From Bosea sp. PAMC 26642 (GTDB lineage: Bacteria; Pseudomonadota; Alphaproteobacteria; Rhizobiales; Beijerinckiaceae): a stretch of 64,000 bases of DNA. Numbering within the stretch: the first letter of the stretch is position 1; every line of letters starts with the position of its first letter. Where the stretch lies: NCBI RefSeq assembly GCF_001562255.1, contig NZ_CP014301.1:3534001-3598000 (forward strand). Direction: 5' to 3'. Shown piece by piece: positions 52,863-61,806 of the stretch. Made by a program: the position numbers and the translations under genes. A model generated the notes under the pieces. That model had not been told where the DNA came from. It searched no databases and worked only from the letters and a program-made list of their open reading frames with translations.

Positions 52863-53641
52863 CTACCGCCCCTGCCAGTTCGGCGCGCGCTTGCCCAGGA
52901 AGGCTTCCATGCCCTCCCGGAAATCGGCGCTGGTGTAGCACATGACCACGAGGTCATCGCCCGTCGCCTGCGCGCCCGACTTCGCCAGCCTGTGCAGCGC
53001 CTCCTTGGTCGCGCGCATGGTCAGCGGTGCATGGCCGGAAATCGTCGTGGCCAGTTCGCGAGCCCGCAGCATCAGCGTCTCATGGTCCGCCAGAATCTCG
53101 CTGTAGAGTCCGGCACGCAGCCCCTCCTCGGCATCGAGCAGCCGGGCGGTAAAGATGATGTCCTTGACGCGGGCGGGGCCGAGCAGGGTTGCCAGCCGCG
53201 CATAATTGCTCACCGACAGGCAGTTGCCGAGGGCGCGCGATGGGAAATCCGAAGCGCGCCGAGGCCGACGCGATCCGGATGTCGCAGGCGCAGGCGATGC
53301 TGGCGCCGCCGCCCGTGACGGCACCCGAAAATCGCCGCGACGGTCGGGATCGGGCAGGTCTCGATCGCCGTGATGATGCGCTCGATACGATCCTCGTACG
53401 CCAGCGCGTCTTCAGGTGTGGAGAGCGCGCGGAATTGCGAGATGTCTGTGCCGGCGGCAAAGGCCTTCTCGCCCGCACCGGTCAGGATCAGCACCTTCGG
53501 ATCGCCATGGGCCGGCAGGTCGCCGCAGATCGCGGCCACCCGCTCATACATCGCAAATGTCAGGGCATTGCGGGCCTGCGGCCGGTTGAGCGTGATCGTG
53601 CCGATCCCGCCGCCGACCTCGTAGAGGATATCGTCATCCAT
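52863..53641 (-). pseudogene. Enoyl-CoA hydratase/isomerase, disrupted by two frameshifts
   Basis: Reading from 53641, the N-terminal half is MDDDILYEVGGGIGTITLNR, then NALTFAM and ITAIETCPIPTVAAI in one frame. At about 53330 the frame must change to read SGAVTGGGASIACACDIRI and FGFPIAR, and at about 53235 again to read LGNCLSVSNYARL and the rest to APNWQGR. The first change fits one extra T in a run of four (53328-53331 on the plus strand as AAAA); the second fits loss of two bases before LGNCL. Spliced together, the parts make a normal crotonase of about 260 aa with oxyanion-hole Gly motifs. As written it cannot make the full protein. A sequencing error is possible for the homopolymer but less so for the second site. 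Confidence 0.85.
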
Positions 53642-53762
53642 GCGAAAAGCCCCTGCATCGCGCCCGGTGCGCGATGGCAGTGGACTATCCCCGCAGTCCT
53701 CGGCGGGTCAATCCACCGTCCCGCCGCCCTGCAATTCGGCCGTACGATCCAGCAATCCCGAA

Positions 53763-53945
53763 TTACGCACGCTTCTTGGTGCCGGCCTTTGTCGCGCTTT
53801 GCGTTGCGACGGGGTCGCTGGCGGGAAACGTATCTTCCAACGCCTTGTCGAGTTCGGCATCCTTGCCCTTGCCGCGCTCCGCCTCCTTCTGGGATTGCTG
53901 CTCCTGACGAAGGCTTTCGCGAGCCGGGTTTGTCTTTGCCTGCAT
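53763..53945 (-). CDS. Small conserved charged protein
   Basis: This 60-aa protein reads MQAKTNPARESLRQEQQSQK and continues through LDKALEDTFPASDPVA to a basic end. A near-perfect ribosome binding site (GGAGGAGAA) lies upstream of the ATG. The motif LDxALEDTFPASDPVA is a common core of short uncharacterised proteins in rhizobia-like bacteria, often linked with stress. It has no signal peptide, is very rich in Lys, Gln, Glu and Ala and is probably unstructured. Function unknown. Confidence 0.75.
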   Translation of the reverse strand: MQAKTNPARESLRQEQQSQKEAERGKGKDAELDKALEDTFPASDPVATQSATKAGTKKRA

Positions 53946-54046
53946 GGTCGTTCTCCTCCGCGGTAGCCGGGCAAGCCGGTCCTTCGCAGAGGGAACGCTC
54001 GTGTCATGCCGTCGTTCCCCGCTCGCGACCAGAACGGCGGCGGAGG

Positions 54047-54853
54047 TCAGAGCATGATGACCGGCGAGAAATGCTGCACGATCGCCGCCAGCAGGGACTG
54101 CCCGACGATCCAGGACGTCTTCGGATTGGTCGGCGAGGGCGTGTTGACGATCTCGATCCGCATCCTCCCGAACTCGCTCTCGGCCGCCACCGCATGGCCG
54201 TTGCCGGTCGCCTGCGGATCGCAGATCACCGCCACCTCCACGGCCTCGAAGCCGGGGCCCGCCAGCGCCAGCGCCGCCGCGACATTGAGGTTCTGCGGAT
54301 AGGCCGCCGCTGCGTCGCGCGCCGTCCCCGAGAACAGCGTCACCGGGCCGTCGAGCCGGTCCGGATCATGCCCCAGCCGCAGCAGTTCCTCCCGCCAGGC
54401 CGAGGGCGGCTTGCGTGATTCGTAGCTCAGCGACAGGGCCTTGGCAGCCCGCAGCGCCCGCACATAGTCGAGAGCGCCCAGCGCTCCAGATGGCAGGATC
54501 AGCCGTCCGCCCGAGGCCCGCGCCGCATCCGTCAGCCTCGCCAGCAGAGCCGCGTCGTGAAGCGCGCCGATCGACGAGACCAGCACCGGCAGCCCCTGTT
54601 CGAGACAGGCCGGCACGACGCTGCGCACCGCCTCATGGCCCGCGGCCTCGACGACGAGGTCCGGCCTGAAGGCGGCAAGCTCCGCCGCATCCGACAGCAG
54701 CGCTACCGGCTCCGGCACACGCTCGCGCGCCGCCGAGCCGGGCCTGAGCAGGACACCGAGCCCATACACCGGAGACTCGGCTGCCAGCAACGCCGCCGCG
54801 AGATCCCCCGCGATCGCCCCGAACCCGATCAGCGCGACGCGCCGAGCCCTCAT
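54047..54853 (-). CDS. Aspartate dehydrogenase-type NAD(P)-dependent oxidoreductase
   Basis: This 268-aa protein starts with a Rossmann motif (RRVALIGFGAIAGDLAAALL) and contains DLVVEAAGHEAVRSVVPACL, LPSGALGALDYVRALRAA, SYESRKPPSAW, YPQNLNVAAALALAGPGF and NPKTSWIVGQSLLAAIVQHF, all typical of L-aspartate dehydrogenase (NadX-like) proteins. These interconvert oxaloacetate and aspartate or, in paralogues, act on other imino or keto acids. Here it follows a hydrolase gene with ATGA overlap and a NIPSNAP gene, not NAD synthesis genes, so a catabolic role is as likely as NAD synthesis. The start is the ATG in the overlap; the longer frame to 55447 lies antisense to nothing but inside the hydrolase gene and is rejected. 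Confidence 0.86.
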   Translation of the reverse strand: MRARRVALIGFGAIAGDLAAALLAAESPVYGLGVLLRPGSAARERVPEPVALLSDAAELAAFRPDLVVEAAGHEAVRSVVPACLEQGLPVLVSSIGALHDAALLARLTDAARASGGRLILPSGALGALDYVRALRAAKALSLSYESRKPPSAWREELLRLGHDPDRLDGPVTLFSGTARDAAAAYPQNLNVAAALALAGPGFEAVEVAVICDPQATGNGHAVAAESEFGRMRIEIVNTPSPTNPKTSWIVGQSLLAAIVQHFSPVIML

Positions 54854-55677
54854 GCCAGTTCGCCGATCCATTCGGCCACTGTCGCGGTGAACGCATCGGG
54901 CCTCGACACGGGGAAGAAATGCCCGCCGGAATCCAGCATCGTCTTGCGCGAGCCCGGCAGGGCGGCGGCAAGCTCCTCCTGCAGGAAGGCGGGCACGATC
55001 ATGTCGTCGCGCGCGCCCAGGATCAGCACCGGCATGGCCAGCGCTGCAACATCTGCCGAACCGTCGAAGGCAAGCAGAGCGTCGATGCGCTCGCGCACCA
55101 CCTGCTGCGCTTCCGGTGTTACCGGCGCCTGTGCCAGCGCCCGCTCGTACGCTTCCCAGTTCGCCTCGATCCAGGCCGGCGGATAGGCCATCAGCGCCGC
55201 CGTGGCCGCATAGGCCTGGGGGTTCTCGGCCAGGATAGCGCGGCGCGTGCCGAACAGGCCGGTCATGTAGCGGCTGGGCTTCAGCCATGTCGCGCTCAGG
55301 ATCAGTCCGTCGAGACGCCCCGCCGCCTGTCGCGCCAGCGACTGGCCGATGCAGCCGCCGGTCGAATGTCCCAGCAATACGGCCCGCTCGGCGCCCGCGG
55401 CATCGAGAACCGCGAGGCAGTCCTGCGCCAGCTGGTCGATCGTGCACGGCGCCTGCCCGCGCGTGCTGGCGCCGATCCCGCGCTGGTCGAAGCGGATGAC
55501 GCGGAAGGAGCGCGACAGCGTCGTCGCATTGCCGTCCCAGAAGGCTGCACCACCGCCCAGTCCGCTGACCAGCAGCAGCGCCGGACCTTGCCCCTCGACG
55601 GTCGCCCGCAACACGGCGCCGTCCGGCAGCGCGACATCGAAACGCCCCATGGCGCCCTGGCTCGCGGCGCGCGTCAT
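54850..55677 (-). CDS. Alpha/beta-fold hydrolase
   Basis: This 275-aa protein starts at the ATG overlapping the NIPSNAP stop (ATGA). It has a classical triad: nucleophile in LLGHSTGGCIGQSLA, Asp in LILGARDDMIVPAF and His in LDSGGHFFPVSRPDAF. The strand-turn RVIRFDQRGIGASTRG identifies the proline-iminopeptidase/haloperoxidase-like branch, which also includes beta-keto-ester (enol-lactone) hydrolases. The substrate is unknown. Its stop overlaps the aspartate-dehydrogenase-type gene by ATGA. The tight three-gene coupling suggests one short pathway in which this protein cleaves an ester or C-C bond. Confidence 0.9.
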   Translation of the reverse strand: MTRAASQGAMGRFDVALPDGAVLRATVEGQGPALLLVSGLGGGAAFWDGNATTLSRSFRVIRFDQRGIGASTRGQAPCTIDQLAQDCLAVLDAAGAERAVLLGHSTGGCIGQSLARQAAGRLDGLILSATWLKPSRYMTGLFGTRRAILAENPQAYAATAALMAYPPAWIEANWEAYERALAQAPVTPEAQQVVRERIDALLAFDGSADVAALAMPVLILGARDDMIVPAFLQEELAAALPGSRKTMLDSGGHFFPVSRPDAFTATVAEWIGELA

Positions 55678-55988
55678 TGCAGCGGGGAGTAGGCGACGGG
55701 ATTCAGGATCCGCGTCGTCTGGATGTCGATCAGCCCGTCGACGCGCTTCAGGTAGTCCTGCCAACGTGGATCGGCGAGCATGGCCTTGCGGCGCACCGTC
55801 CGGTCCTCCAGCGACTCATAGGCCCACAGCGCCACGACGTGGTTGAGCTCGCCGATCTCGGTGGTGAAATAGGCGATGAACGTGCCCAGATGCTCCTTTT
55901 GCAGCGGCAGGCCGTGCTCGCCATAGATCTGGACGAACTGGCCAAGCTTGCCGGCATGGATGCGGTAGTCGCGTTCTTCGTAGACCAA
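55674..55988 (-). CDS. NIPSNAP family protein starting with TTG
   Basis: This 104-aa protein matches the NIPSNAP family: VYEERDYRIHAGKLGQFVQI, LIGELNHVVALWAYESLEDR and KAMLADPRWQDYLKRVDGL. The frame is open to an ATG at 56048, but a very strong ribosome binding site (AAGGAGGA) lies 7 bases before a TTG at 55988 which codes exactly for the usual family start, so TTG is the likely start. NIPSNAP proteins are small ferredoxin-like-fold dimers of unclear biochemistry, often beside catabolic hydrolases. Its stop overlaps the hydrolase start (ATGA). Confidence 0.85.
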   Translation of the reverse strand: MVYEERDYRIHAGKLGQFVQIYGEHGLPLQKEHLGTFIAYFTTEIGELNHVVALWAYESLEDRTVRRKAMLADPRWQDYLKRVDGLIDIQTTRILNPVAYSPLQ

Positions 55989-56167
55989 TGCGGCGTCCTC
56001 CTTGTCCGGGGACAGCACTCTTTCGGCGCCTCGCCCGGATGATGTCATTCACTCGGCTCACTCATGCCGCCTGCTGCGCCATGAAGCAATCCGGCGAAGG
56101 ATGGCCTACCGAGCCCGCCGCCACCATGCCCGCAATGGCGGGGGCGGGGCGCGGCCAGCGCAATTCG

Positions 56168-57529
56168 TCATGAGGCCGGCCCTGCCGCCAGGGCACGCGG
56201 CCACACGATGCGGGCCTGCAGCCCGCCGCCCGCGCGTTCTCCAAGAACCAGTTCGCCGCGATGGGCTTCGGCGATCGCCCTGACGATCGCAAGCCCAAGG
56301 CCAAACCCGCTGCCGTCGCGCAGCGTGCGGGCGGGATCGCTGCGATAGAACGGCTCAAGCACCTTCTCGCGCTCGCTATCGGCGATGCCGGGACCGTCAT
56401 CCTCCACGACGATCGCGATGCGTCCGGAGGCACTGTCGTCCAGCCTGACCATCGGCTTTCCGCCGAACTTGATGGCATTGTCGACGAGGTTCGTCACCGC
56501 TCGCGTGATCTGGTCGGCATCGCAGACGGCCGAGGCCCGGATCGGCCCCTCATAGACGACGATATGGCCGAGATCCGCAAAATCATCGCAGATCGTCTGC
56601 AAAAGCGCCGGGAGGTCGGTCGCCATCATGCTGCCCGAGGCACGGCCCTCCCGCAGATAGGAGAGCGCCCCCCCGACCATGCGTTCCATCAGGGCGAGGT
56701 CGCCGATAATGGCGCGGCGTCTGTCCGCGTCGTCGATATCTTCGGCGCGCAGGCGCAACCGCGTGATCGGGGTACGCAGATCATGGCTGACCGCCGCCAG
56801 CATCCGGGTCCGTTCCTCGACGAGGCGCCGGATGCGCGCGGCCATGGCGCTGAAGGCCGCCGCCAGCCGCTTGACTTCGAGCGGCCCCTGATCGACCGCG
56901 ACCTCGTCGTCGCGATCGGGATCGAAGCGATCGGCGGCGGCGGCGAGTTGCGACAGGGGCGAGACGACGGCGCGCGCTGCCCAGAGCGAAAGCAGCCCGA
57001 CCAGAGTGGCCAGCGAAGCGAGCATCACGACAAGGTAGATGACGAAGGCCATGCCGCGTGGCGGCGGCGTCATCGGCGGCGGTTCCATCGCGAGGCTGGT
57101 TCCGTCCGGGAAACGGACGCCGATGGAAGCCGGGCCGGGCCGGCCTTCGACAGGCGGCAGCAGAAACGCCTTCGCGATCTCCCCGAGTTCGCCTGCCAGC
57201 ATGGTCATCATCTCGCGATCCCGAGACTGCAGTGCCCGATCCGGGGTGTCTATCCCGGCAGTAAGGCGCGACAGCCGCGGATTGGCCGCCAGGGCGGTCT
57301 CGATGAGTACCCTGCGCACCTCTGGTGTCGGAGCGACGTTGACTTGCCGCGCCAATGCGATCAGCTCGGCGACATACGGAAACACCGGCACCCGCCTGAG
57401 CTCGGGCGGCAGCACCGCCAGCAGCACGGCGATGGTGACGAGATTGGCCAGCAGCAGCGAGCCGGCGACGACGACGGCGATCTGCGCCGCGGCTCGGGCC
57501 GGCAGCAGGCGCAGAAGCAGGCGTTTCAT
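56168..57529 (-). CDS. Sensor histidine kinase
   Basis: This 453-aa protein has two membrane helices (about 15-41 and 161-184) around a periplasmic sensor of about 120 residues with a Pro-rich end (PPPMTPPPRG). HAMP and dimerisation domain follow, with phosphoacceptor His in LAAVSHDLRTPITRLRLRAE, the N box NLVDNAIKFGG, the D box VVEDDGPGI and the G box DGSGFGLGLAIVRAIAEAHR. It is the classical EnvZ/OmpR-type kinase. Its start overlaps the regulator stop by ATGA, with the regulator upstream. The signal is unknown and the periplasmic domain has no recognisable fold. Confidence 0.94.
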   Translation of the reverse strand: MKRLLLRLLPARAAAQIAVVVAGSLLLANLVTIAVLLAVLPPELRRVPVFPYVAELIALARQVNVAPTPEVRRVLIETALAANPRLSRLTAGIDTPDRALQSRDREMMTMLAGELGEIAKAFLLPPVEGRPGPASIGVRFPDGTSLAMEPPPMTPPPRGMAFVIYLVVMLASLATLVGLLSLWAARAVVSPLSQLAAAADRFDPDRDDEVAVDQGPLEVKRLAAAFSAMAARIRRLVEERTRMLAAVSHDLRTPITRLRLRAEDIDDADRRRAIIGDLALMERMVGGALSYLREGRASGSMMATDLPALLQTICDDFADLGHIVVYEGPIRASAVCDADQITRAVTNLVDNAIKFGGKPMVRLDDSASGRIAIVVEDDGPGIADSEREKVLEPFYRSDPARTLRDGSGFGLGLAIVRAIAEAHRGELVLGERAGGGLQARIVWPRALAAGPAS

Positions 57530-58242
57530 TCCGCCTCGATCTCCGGCGAGAACATGTAGCCGCCCGAGCGGATGGTCTGGATGAGTTCCGGCTCGCGCGG
57601 ATTGGGCTCCATCTTCTGGCGCAGGCGGCTGACGAGAACGTCGATCGATCGCTCGAACGGCGCCGCCGCCCGCCCCTGGGTCAGGTCGAGCAGCTGGTCC
57701 CGCGACAGCACGCGTCGCGAACGCTCGCAGAAGGCCAGCAACAGATCGAGTTCGGCTCCGGTCAGCGCGACGCGCTCTCCGGCCGGGTTGAACAGTCGCC
57801 GCACCGCCTTGTCGAGGGTCCAGCCCGCGAATCTGAGAACCGCGCTCTCGCCGATCTCGGGACCCGCCCGCGCCGAGCTCCGGCGCAGCACGGCCCGGAT
57901 CCGCGCGAGCAATTCACGCGGATTGAACGGCTTCACCAGATAGTCGTCGGCGCCCATCTCCAGTCCGAGGATGCGGTCGATCTCCTCGGCTTTGGCGGTG
58001 AGCATGATGATCGGCATGGCGCCGTCGGCGCGTACGCGCCGGCACAGGCTCAGCCCGTCCTCGCCCGGCAGCATCAGGTCGAGCACGAGCAGGTCGAAGC
58101 GGCCGTCGCGAAGGGCGACGTCCATCTCCCGGCCATTGGCGACCGCTTTGACGCGAAAATCATGGTTGCGCAGGAAGCGCGATACCAGGGTTGCGATGTC
58201 GCGGTCGTCCTCGACGATCAGAATATGCGGCGTTCGGTTCAT
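57526..58242 (-). CDS. OmpR-type response regulator
   Basis: This 238-aa protein has a receiver (about 5-117) with the acidic cluster VEDDRDIATLV, phosphoacceptor Asp55 in LLVLDLMLPGEDGLSLCRRV, the switch Thr in IIMLTAKAEE and Lys in DDYLVKPFNPREL. A winged-helix output domain (about 135-232) follows, with SRDQLLDLTQGRAAAPFERS and VDVLVSRLRQKMEPNP. It is divergent from two small membrane-protein genes (58408 onward), 165 bases away, which are therefore candidates for its regulon. Confidence 0.95.
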   Translation of the reverse strand: MNRTPHILIVEDDRDIATLVSRFLRNHDFRVKAVANGREMDVALRDGRFDLLVLDLMLPGEDGLSLCRRVRADGAMPIIMLTAKAEEIDRILGLEMGADDYLVKPFNPRELLARIRAVLRRSSARAGPEIGESAVLRFAGWTLDKAVRRLFNPAGERVALTGAELDLLLAFCERSRRVLSRDQLLDLTQGRAAAPFERSIDVLVSRLRQKMEPNPREPELIQTIRSGGYMFSPEIEAE

Positions 58243-58407
58243 CGCCCGGCTCTAGCGTCGGCTTGCGGCGAGGTCGTGCCCGGAAGTGTTTCCAGTCGTT
58301 TCCAGTGCCGTAGCTGGAAAAGCCAGGATACCAGAACTCTGCGGATTGGACGCAACCGGAAAAGCAATCGCCACACAAGCGGCCAGGGCGACCCCGCCAA
58401 TGCCGCC

Positions 58408-58821
58408 ATGTCGATCCAGCCCGTCCCGCCTTCGGCCACGGCCGCACCTCGCCGGAAATGGCGTCGCGTCTGCACCGGTATCGTCCTCATCGCAGCGATA
58501 GCGCTATGGCTCGCGGCGCTTCCCGGCCTGCTGGCGCGAGATGGGCTCACGGTTCGGAGCGATGGCTGCCTGCTCTCAGCCTATCGCGATCCTGTGTCCG
58601 GCCGCTTGGCGCCCGCGCGCACGACGTATCGGGACATTGCTCCAGAGACCTGCCGCGCCGCTTCGGCGGCAGCGCGCCGACGACCCGCCGTTCTCCCCGT
58701 GGAGATTCTCCCGACCTGCCGGGCGAATTGCTTTCAGACCCCTGCAAGGCCGTATCCGGAAACGGACGATGACGAACTGCTCGTCGGACGCCGTTCAGCA
58801 ACAGACCGGCGGAAACTCTGA
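58408..58821 (+). CDS. Small membrane protein of unknown function
   Basis: This 137-aa protein reads MSIQPVPPSATAAPRRKWRR and then a membrane helix (VCTGIVLIAAIALWLAALPG), with a Cys-containing tail (DGCLLSAYRDP, ETCRAASAAA, PTCRANCFQT) that could sit in the periplasm with four or more Cys. No family is recognised. The start lacks a strong ribosome binding site and earlier in-frame codons exist, but the sequence before it is not protein-like. Its stop overlaps the next gene start (TGATG), which supports that it is translated. Confidence 0.6.
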   Translation: MSIQPVPPSATAAPRRKWRRVCTGIVLIAAIALWLAALPGLLARDGLTVRSDGCLLSAYRDPVSGRLAPARTTYRDIAPETCRAASAAARRRPAVLPVEILPTCRANCFQTPARPYPETDDDELLVGRRSATDRRKL

Positions 58822-59171
58822 TGTCAACAATCACCCTCGATAGCTTCGGCTCGCAAGCGCCCGACTCTCCGGCGTCCACCGGCCAGCACACGCGCAAGGT
58901 CCATGTCGGCCTTGCGCTGGAGTCAGCCGGCCGCCTCGTCCTGCGCCAGCCCAAGACGGTCAGCTTCATCGTGATTTTGCTTGCACTCGTGCTCGGTTCG
59001 CTTGCCGGAGCCAGTCTTTCAGGCATCGGCCGGATGGAGCCGCCGCCGCTGGTGCGGCTGACGACGGTCGAGAAGCGCATCAGCCCGGTCAGGGGAGAGT
59101 TCCTGTCGGCGGCCAATACGATCTGCCGGTCGGCGCAGCAGAAGTCCTGCGGCGCGACGGCCTCTCGCTAG
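58821..59171 (+). CDS. Small membrane protein coupled to its upstream neighbour
   Basis: This 116-aa protein begins at the ATG overlapping the upstream stop (TGATG). It has a basic stretch followed by one membrane helix (TVSFIVILLALVLGSLAGAS) and a short tail with two Cys (NTICRSAQQKSCGATASR). No family is recognised. The two genes look like a co-translated pair of envelope proteins divergent from a two-component system. Confidence 0.65.
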   Translation: MSTITLDSFGSQAPDSPASTGQHTRKVHVGLALESAGRLVLRQPKTVSFIVILLALVLGSLAGASLSGIGRMEPPPLVRLTTVEKRISPVRGEFLSAANTICRSAQQKSCGATASR

Positions 59172-59283
59172 CCAGAACCCCAGCGCAAACGCGCCATGAT
59201 CCCGGATATCGGCAAGGCGCTCTGGACCCCGGCCATGCCCGTCCCCACCTGACAGGCGCAATGCGCAATGCAGGAGGCCTGTC

Positions 59284-60291
59284 ATGGTCGCGATCTCCGT
59301 CCTCGATCTCGTTCCGGTATCCGAAGGGCAGGAGGTCGGCGCAGCCTTGCGCAACGCCATAGACCTCGTCGCCCATGCCGAGGCGCTCGGCTATCGCCGC
59401 TACTGGGTCGCCGAGCATCACAACATGACGGGCATCGCCAGCGCCGCGACCGCCGTGGTCATCGGCCGCCTCGCCGCCGCGACCTCGACCATCAGGGTCG
59501 GCGCCGGCGGCGTCATGCTGCCCAACCACGCCCCCCTCGTCATCGCCGAACAGTTCGGCACGCTGGAAGCCCTCTTTCCCGGCCGGATCGATCTCGGGCT
59601 CGGCCGTGCGCCCGGCACCGACCAGCTGACCATGCGGGCGCTCCGGCGCAACCCGATGGATGCCAACGACTTCCCGCAGGATGTGCTGGAGGTGCAGGCC
59701 TATTTCGAGCCGGCCGAGCCGAACCAGTCGATCCAGGCCGTGCCGGGCGCGGGACTTCGCGTGCCGCTCTGGATTCTGGGCTCGAGCCTGTTCGGCGCGC
59801 AGCTCGCCGCCGAACTCGGCCTGCCCTACGCCTTCGCCTCGCATTTCGCCCCCGACGCCCTGATGCAGGCGCTCTCGGTCTATCGCGAGCGCTTCAAGCC
59901 GTCGCAGCAGCAGGCGACGCCCCATGCCATGCCCGGCATCAACGTCGTCGCAGCCGAAACCGACGCCGAGGCCGCCTACCTGTTTACATCGGTGCAGCAG
60001 CGCTTCACCGACATGGTCCGTGGTGCGCGTGGCAAGCTCAAGCCGCCGATCGACGACATCGAGACCTACTGGTCGCAGGCCGAAAAGGCGCACGTCTCGC
60101 AGATGCTGCGCTATGCCTTTGTCGGGTCGCCCGACACGATCGCGCGTAAGCTCGACGCCTTCCTTGCCGCGACGCGCGCCGACGAGATCATGGTGACCGC
60201 GCCGATCCATGATCACGACGCGCGCAAGCGCTCCTATGAGATCCTCGCGGGCCTCGCGCCCCAGCTTTCCGTGGCCCGGAGAGCCGCCTGA
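59284..60291 (+). CDS. LLM-class flavin-dependent oxidoreductase
   Basis: This 335-aa protein has the luciferase-like TIM-barrel pattern: [40 protein letters not shown], the family His in AEHHN, and [20 protein letters not shown]. It closely resembles the conserved group of MsnO8-like LLM proteins of unknown substrate. It should use FMN or F420, FMN being likely in this kind of bacterium. GGAGG lies upstream of the ATG. It stands alone, followed by the transglutaminase-type gene. Confidence 0.92.
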   Translation: MVAISVLDLVPVSEGQEVGAALRNAIDLVAHAEALGYRRYWVAEHHNMTGIASAATAVVIGRLAAATSTIRVGAGGVMLPNHAPLVIAEQFGTLEALFPGRIDLGLGRAPGTDQLTMRALRRNPMDANDFPQDVLEVQAYFEPAEPNQSIQAVPGAGLRVPLWILGSSLFGAQLAAELGLPYAFASHFAPDALMQALSVYRERFKPSQQQATPHAMPGINVVAAETDAEAAYLFTSVQQRFTDMVRGARGKLKPPIDDIETYWSQAEKAHVSQMLRYAFVGSPDTIARKLDAFLAATRADEIMVTAPIHDHDARKRSYEILAGLAPQLSVARRAA

Positions 60292-60367
60292 CATCACACG
60301 GGAACTTCGGCTGCCCGATGGCGTTACGCCGTCGCGCTGCTGCGGCGCAGCATTGGGGGGGCTGACG

Positions 60368-61171
60368 ATGAAACTGAATATCGACGCGACGTTGACCTAT
60401 GGCTTCGGGGGCCCGACGCAGATCATCGCCGCGATCGAGGCGGCGCGATCGCCCGACCAGACCATCCTTTCGGAGACGCTGACCATAAACCCTGCCACCG
60501 CGCTGATACGCGACGAGGACACGCGGACCGGTGAGCGACGCTTTCGGGCCCAGCTCGAAGGCCAGGTCGAGATCCGCTATACCGCCGAGGTCGACAACGG
60601 CGAGCGCGCGCAGCTTTCTGCCGATGCCCGCCAGCTGGAATGGTCCGAGCTGCCGCAGGACGTGCTGCCCTATCTGCTGCCGAGCCGTTTTTGCCCGTCC
60701 GACGAGTTCATGCGCTTCGCCCAGCGCGAATTTCGTGGCATCCAGGGCGGCGGCGCGCGCGTGCTGTCGGTGCTCGACTGGCTCGGCAGCCATCTCGACT
60801 ATGTTCATGGCGTCAGCCACGCCCTGACCACGGCGGAGCAGACCTTCATCGACCGGGCCGGCGTCTGCCGCGACTTCAGCCATCTCGGCATCACGCTGAC
60901 GCGGGCGCTGAACATTCCGGCGCGCGCGGTGAGCGCCTATGCGCTCGATCTCGACCCGCCGGACTTCCATGCCGTTTTCGAGGTCTATCTCGACGGGCGC
61001 TGGTGGCTCGTCGATCCGACGGGGCTGGCACCGGTCGAGGGCATGGTCCGGATCGGCAGCGGCCGCGACGCCGCCGACATCGCCTTCCTCAGCAGCGACT
61101 TCAACTGCCAGTGCCTGAACCAGACGATCCTGGTTTCGCGCGCGCAGGAAGTCGATCAGCAGGCGGCGTAG
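60368..61171 (+). CDS. Transglutaminase-like cysteine protease family protein
   Basis: This 267-aa protein starts MKLNIDATLTYGFGGPTQII, with a beta-sandwich N-terminal domain (to about 110) and a transglutaminase-like catalytic domain. The triad is visible: Cys in RAGVCRDFSHLGITLTRALN, His in PPDFHAVFEVYLDGRWWLVD and Asp in LVDPTGLAPVEGMVRIGSG. It belongs to the bacterial group with an N-terminal Bact-transglu domain; such proteins may cleave peptides or amides. The in-frame start at 60209 would lie inside the upstream gene and is rejected. Confidence 0.88.
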   Translation: MKLNIDATLTYGFGGPTQIIAAIEAARSPDQTILSETLTINPATALIRDEDTRTGERRFRAQLEGQVEIRYTAEVDNGERAQLSADARQLEWSELPQDVLPYLLPSRFCPSDEFMRFAQREFRGIQGGGARVLSVLDWLGSHLDYVHGVSHALTTAEQTFIDRAGVCRDFSHLGITLTRALNIPARAVSAYALDLDPPDFHAVFEVYLDGRWWLVDPTGLAPVEGMVRIGSGRDAADIAFLSSDFNCQCLNQTILVSRAQEVDQQAA

Positions 61172-61205
61172 ACAGGCAGCGGAGCTGACATCCGGCAGGA
61201 GGGAC

Positions 61206-61223
61206 GGCGCGCGAATGCGCGCC
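61206..61223. terminator. GC-rich hairpin after the transglutaminase-type gene
   Basis: GGCGCGC, loop GAAT, GCGCGCC: a perfect 7-base stem, 34 bases after the stop. No T-tract follows directly, so it is a weak terminator candidate. Confidence 0.35.
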
Positions 61224-61278
61224 AGCCAGTGCCACGCGCCGTTTTGCAAATGCGTCTCATCATCGCTATTTTAACGCC

Positions 61279-61728
61279 ATGACGGGAATCGAGCAGCGCC
61301 AGACCATTTTCGAGACCCGGCTCAAGAAGGCGGGCCTGCGCATGACGCAGCAACGCCGGCTGATCCTGAGCGTGCTCGCCCAGGCCGACGACCATCCCGA
61401 CGCCAAAGGCATCTTCACCCGCGCCTTCGCCCACGATCCGACGCTGTCGCTCTCGACAGTCTACCGCACGATGAAGCTGCTGGAGACGCAGGGCGCGATC
61501 GAGCGCCATGCCTTCGAGGACGGCGTCTCGCGCTATGAACATGCCGACCAGCAGCATCACGACCATCTGATCGATGTCGAAAGCGGGCAGGTCGTCGAAT
61601 TCTCCTCGCCGGAGATCGAAGACCTGCAGCGCCGCATCGCCGCCGAGCTCGGCTATGAGCTGGTCCGCCACCGGCTCGAACTCTATGGGCGCAGGATCGA
61701 GACCGGCAAGCGACGCAGCCCGGGCTGA
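61279..61728 (+). CDS. Fur family transcriptional regulator (Mur/Fur-like)
   Basis: This 149-aa protein has the Fur winged helix (LKKAGLRMTQQRRLILSVLA and PTLSLSTVYRTMKLLETQGA) and the metal-binding core with ADQQHHDHLIDVESGQVVEF and ELGYELVRHRLELYGRRI. The CxxC found in classical Fur and Zur is replaced (DVESG), so there is no structural zinc site. This is typical of the rhizobial Fur/Mur branch, which responds to manganese or iron. Upstream, TTGCAAATGCGTCTCATC (61245-61262) could be a binding site because of its TGCAAAT half-site, but the second half is poor. It is separated from the aminopeptidase gene by 78 bases. Confidence 0.88.
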   Translation: MTGIEQRQTIFETRLKKAGLRMTQQRRLILSVLAQADDHPDAKGIFTRAFAHDPTLSLSTVYRTMKLLETQGAIERHAFEDGVSRYEHADQQHHDHLIDVESGQVVEFSSPEIEDLQRRIAAELGYELVRHRLELYGRRIETGKRRSPG

Positions 61729-61806
61729 TCAGGCGACCGGGTTGACCCGAAGCCGTTTTCGGCGAGCAATGCGCGCCCCGACGAACCCGGAACGGCACAG
61801 CACGTC

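Noticed and set aside
61245..61262. Fur/Mur box upstream of the Fur-family gene
   Set aside because: Only one half-site (TGCAAAT) is convincing; I mention it in the gene entry but do not list it as a site.
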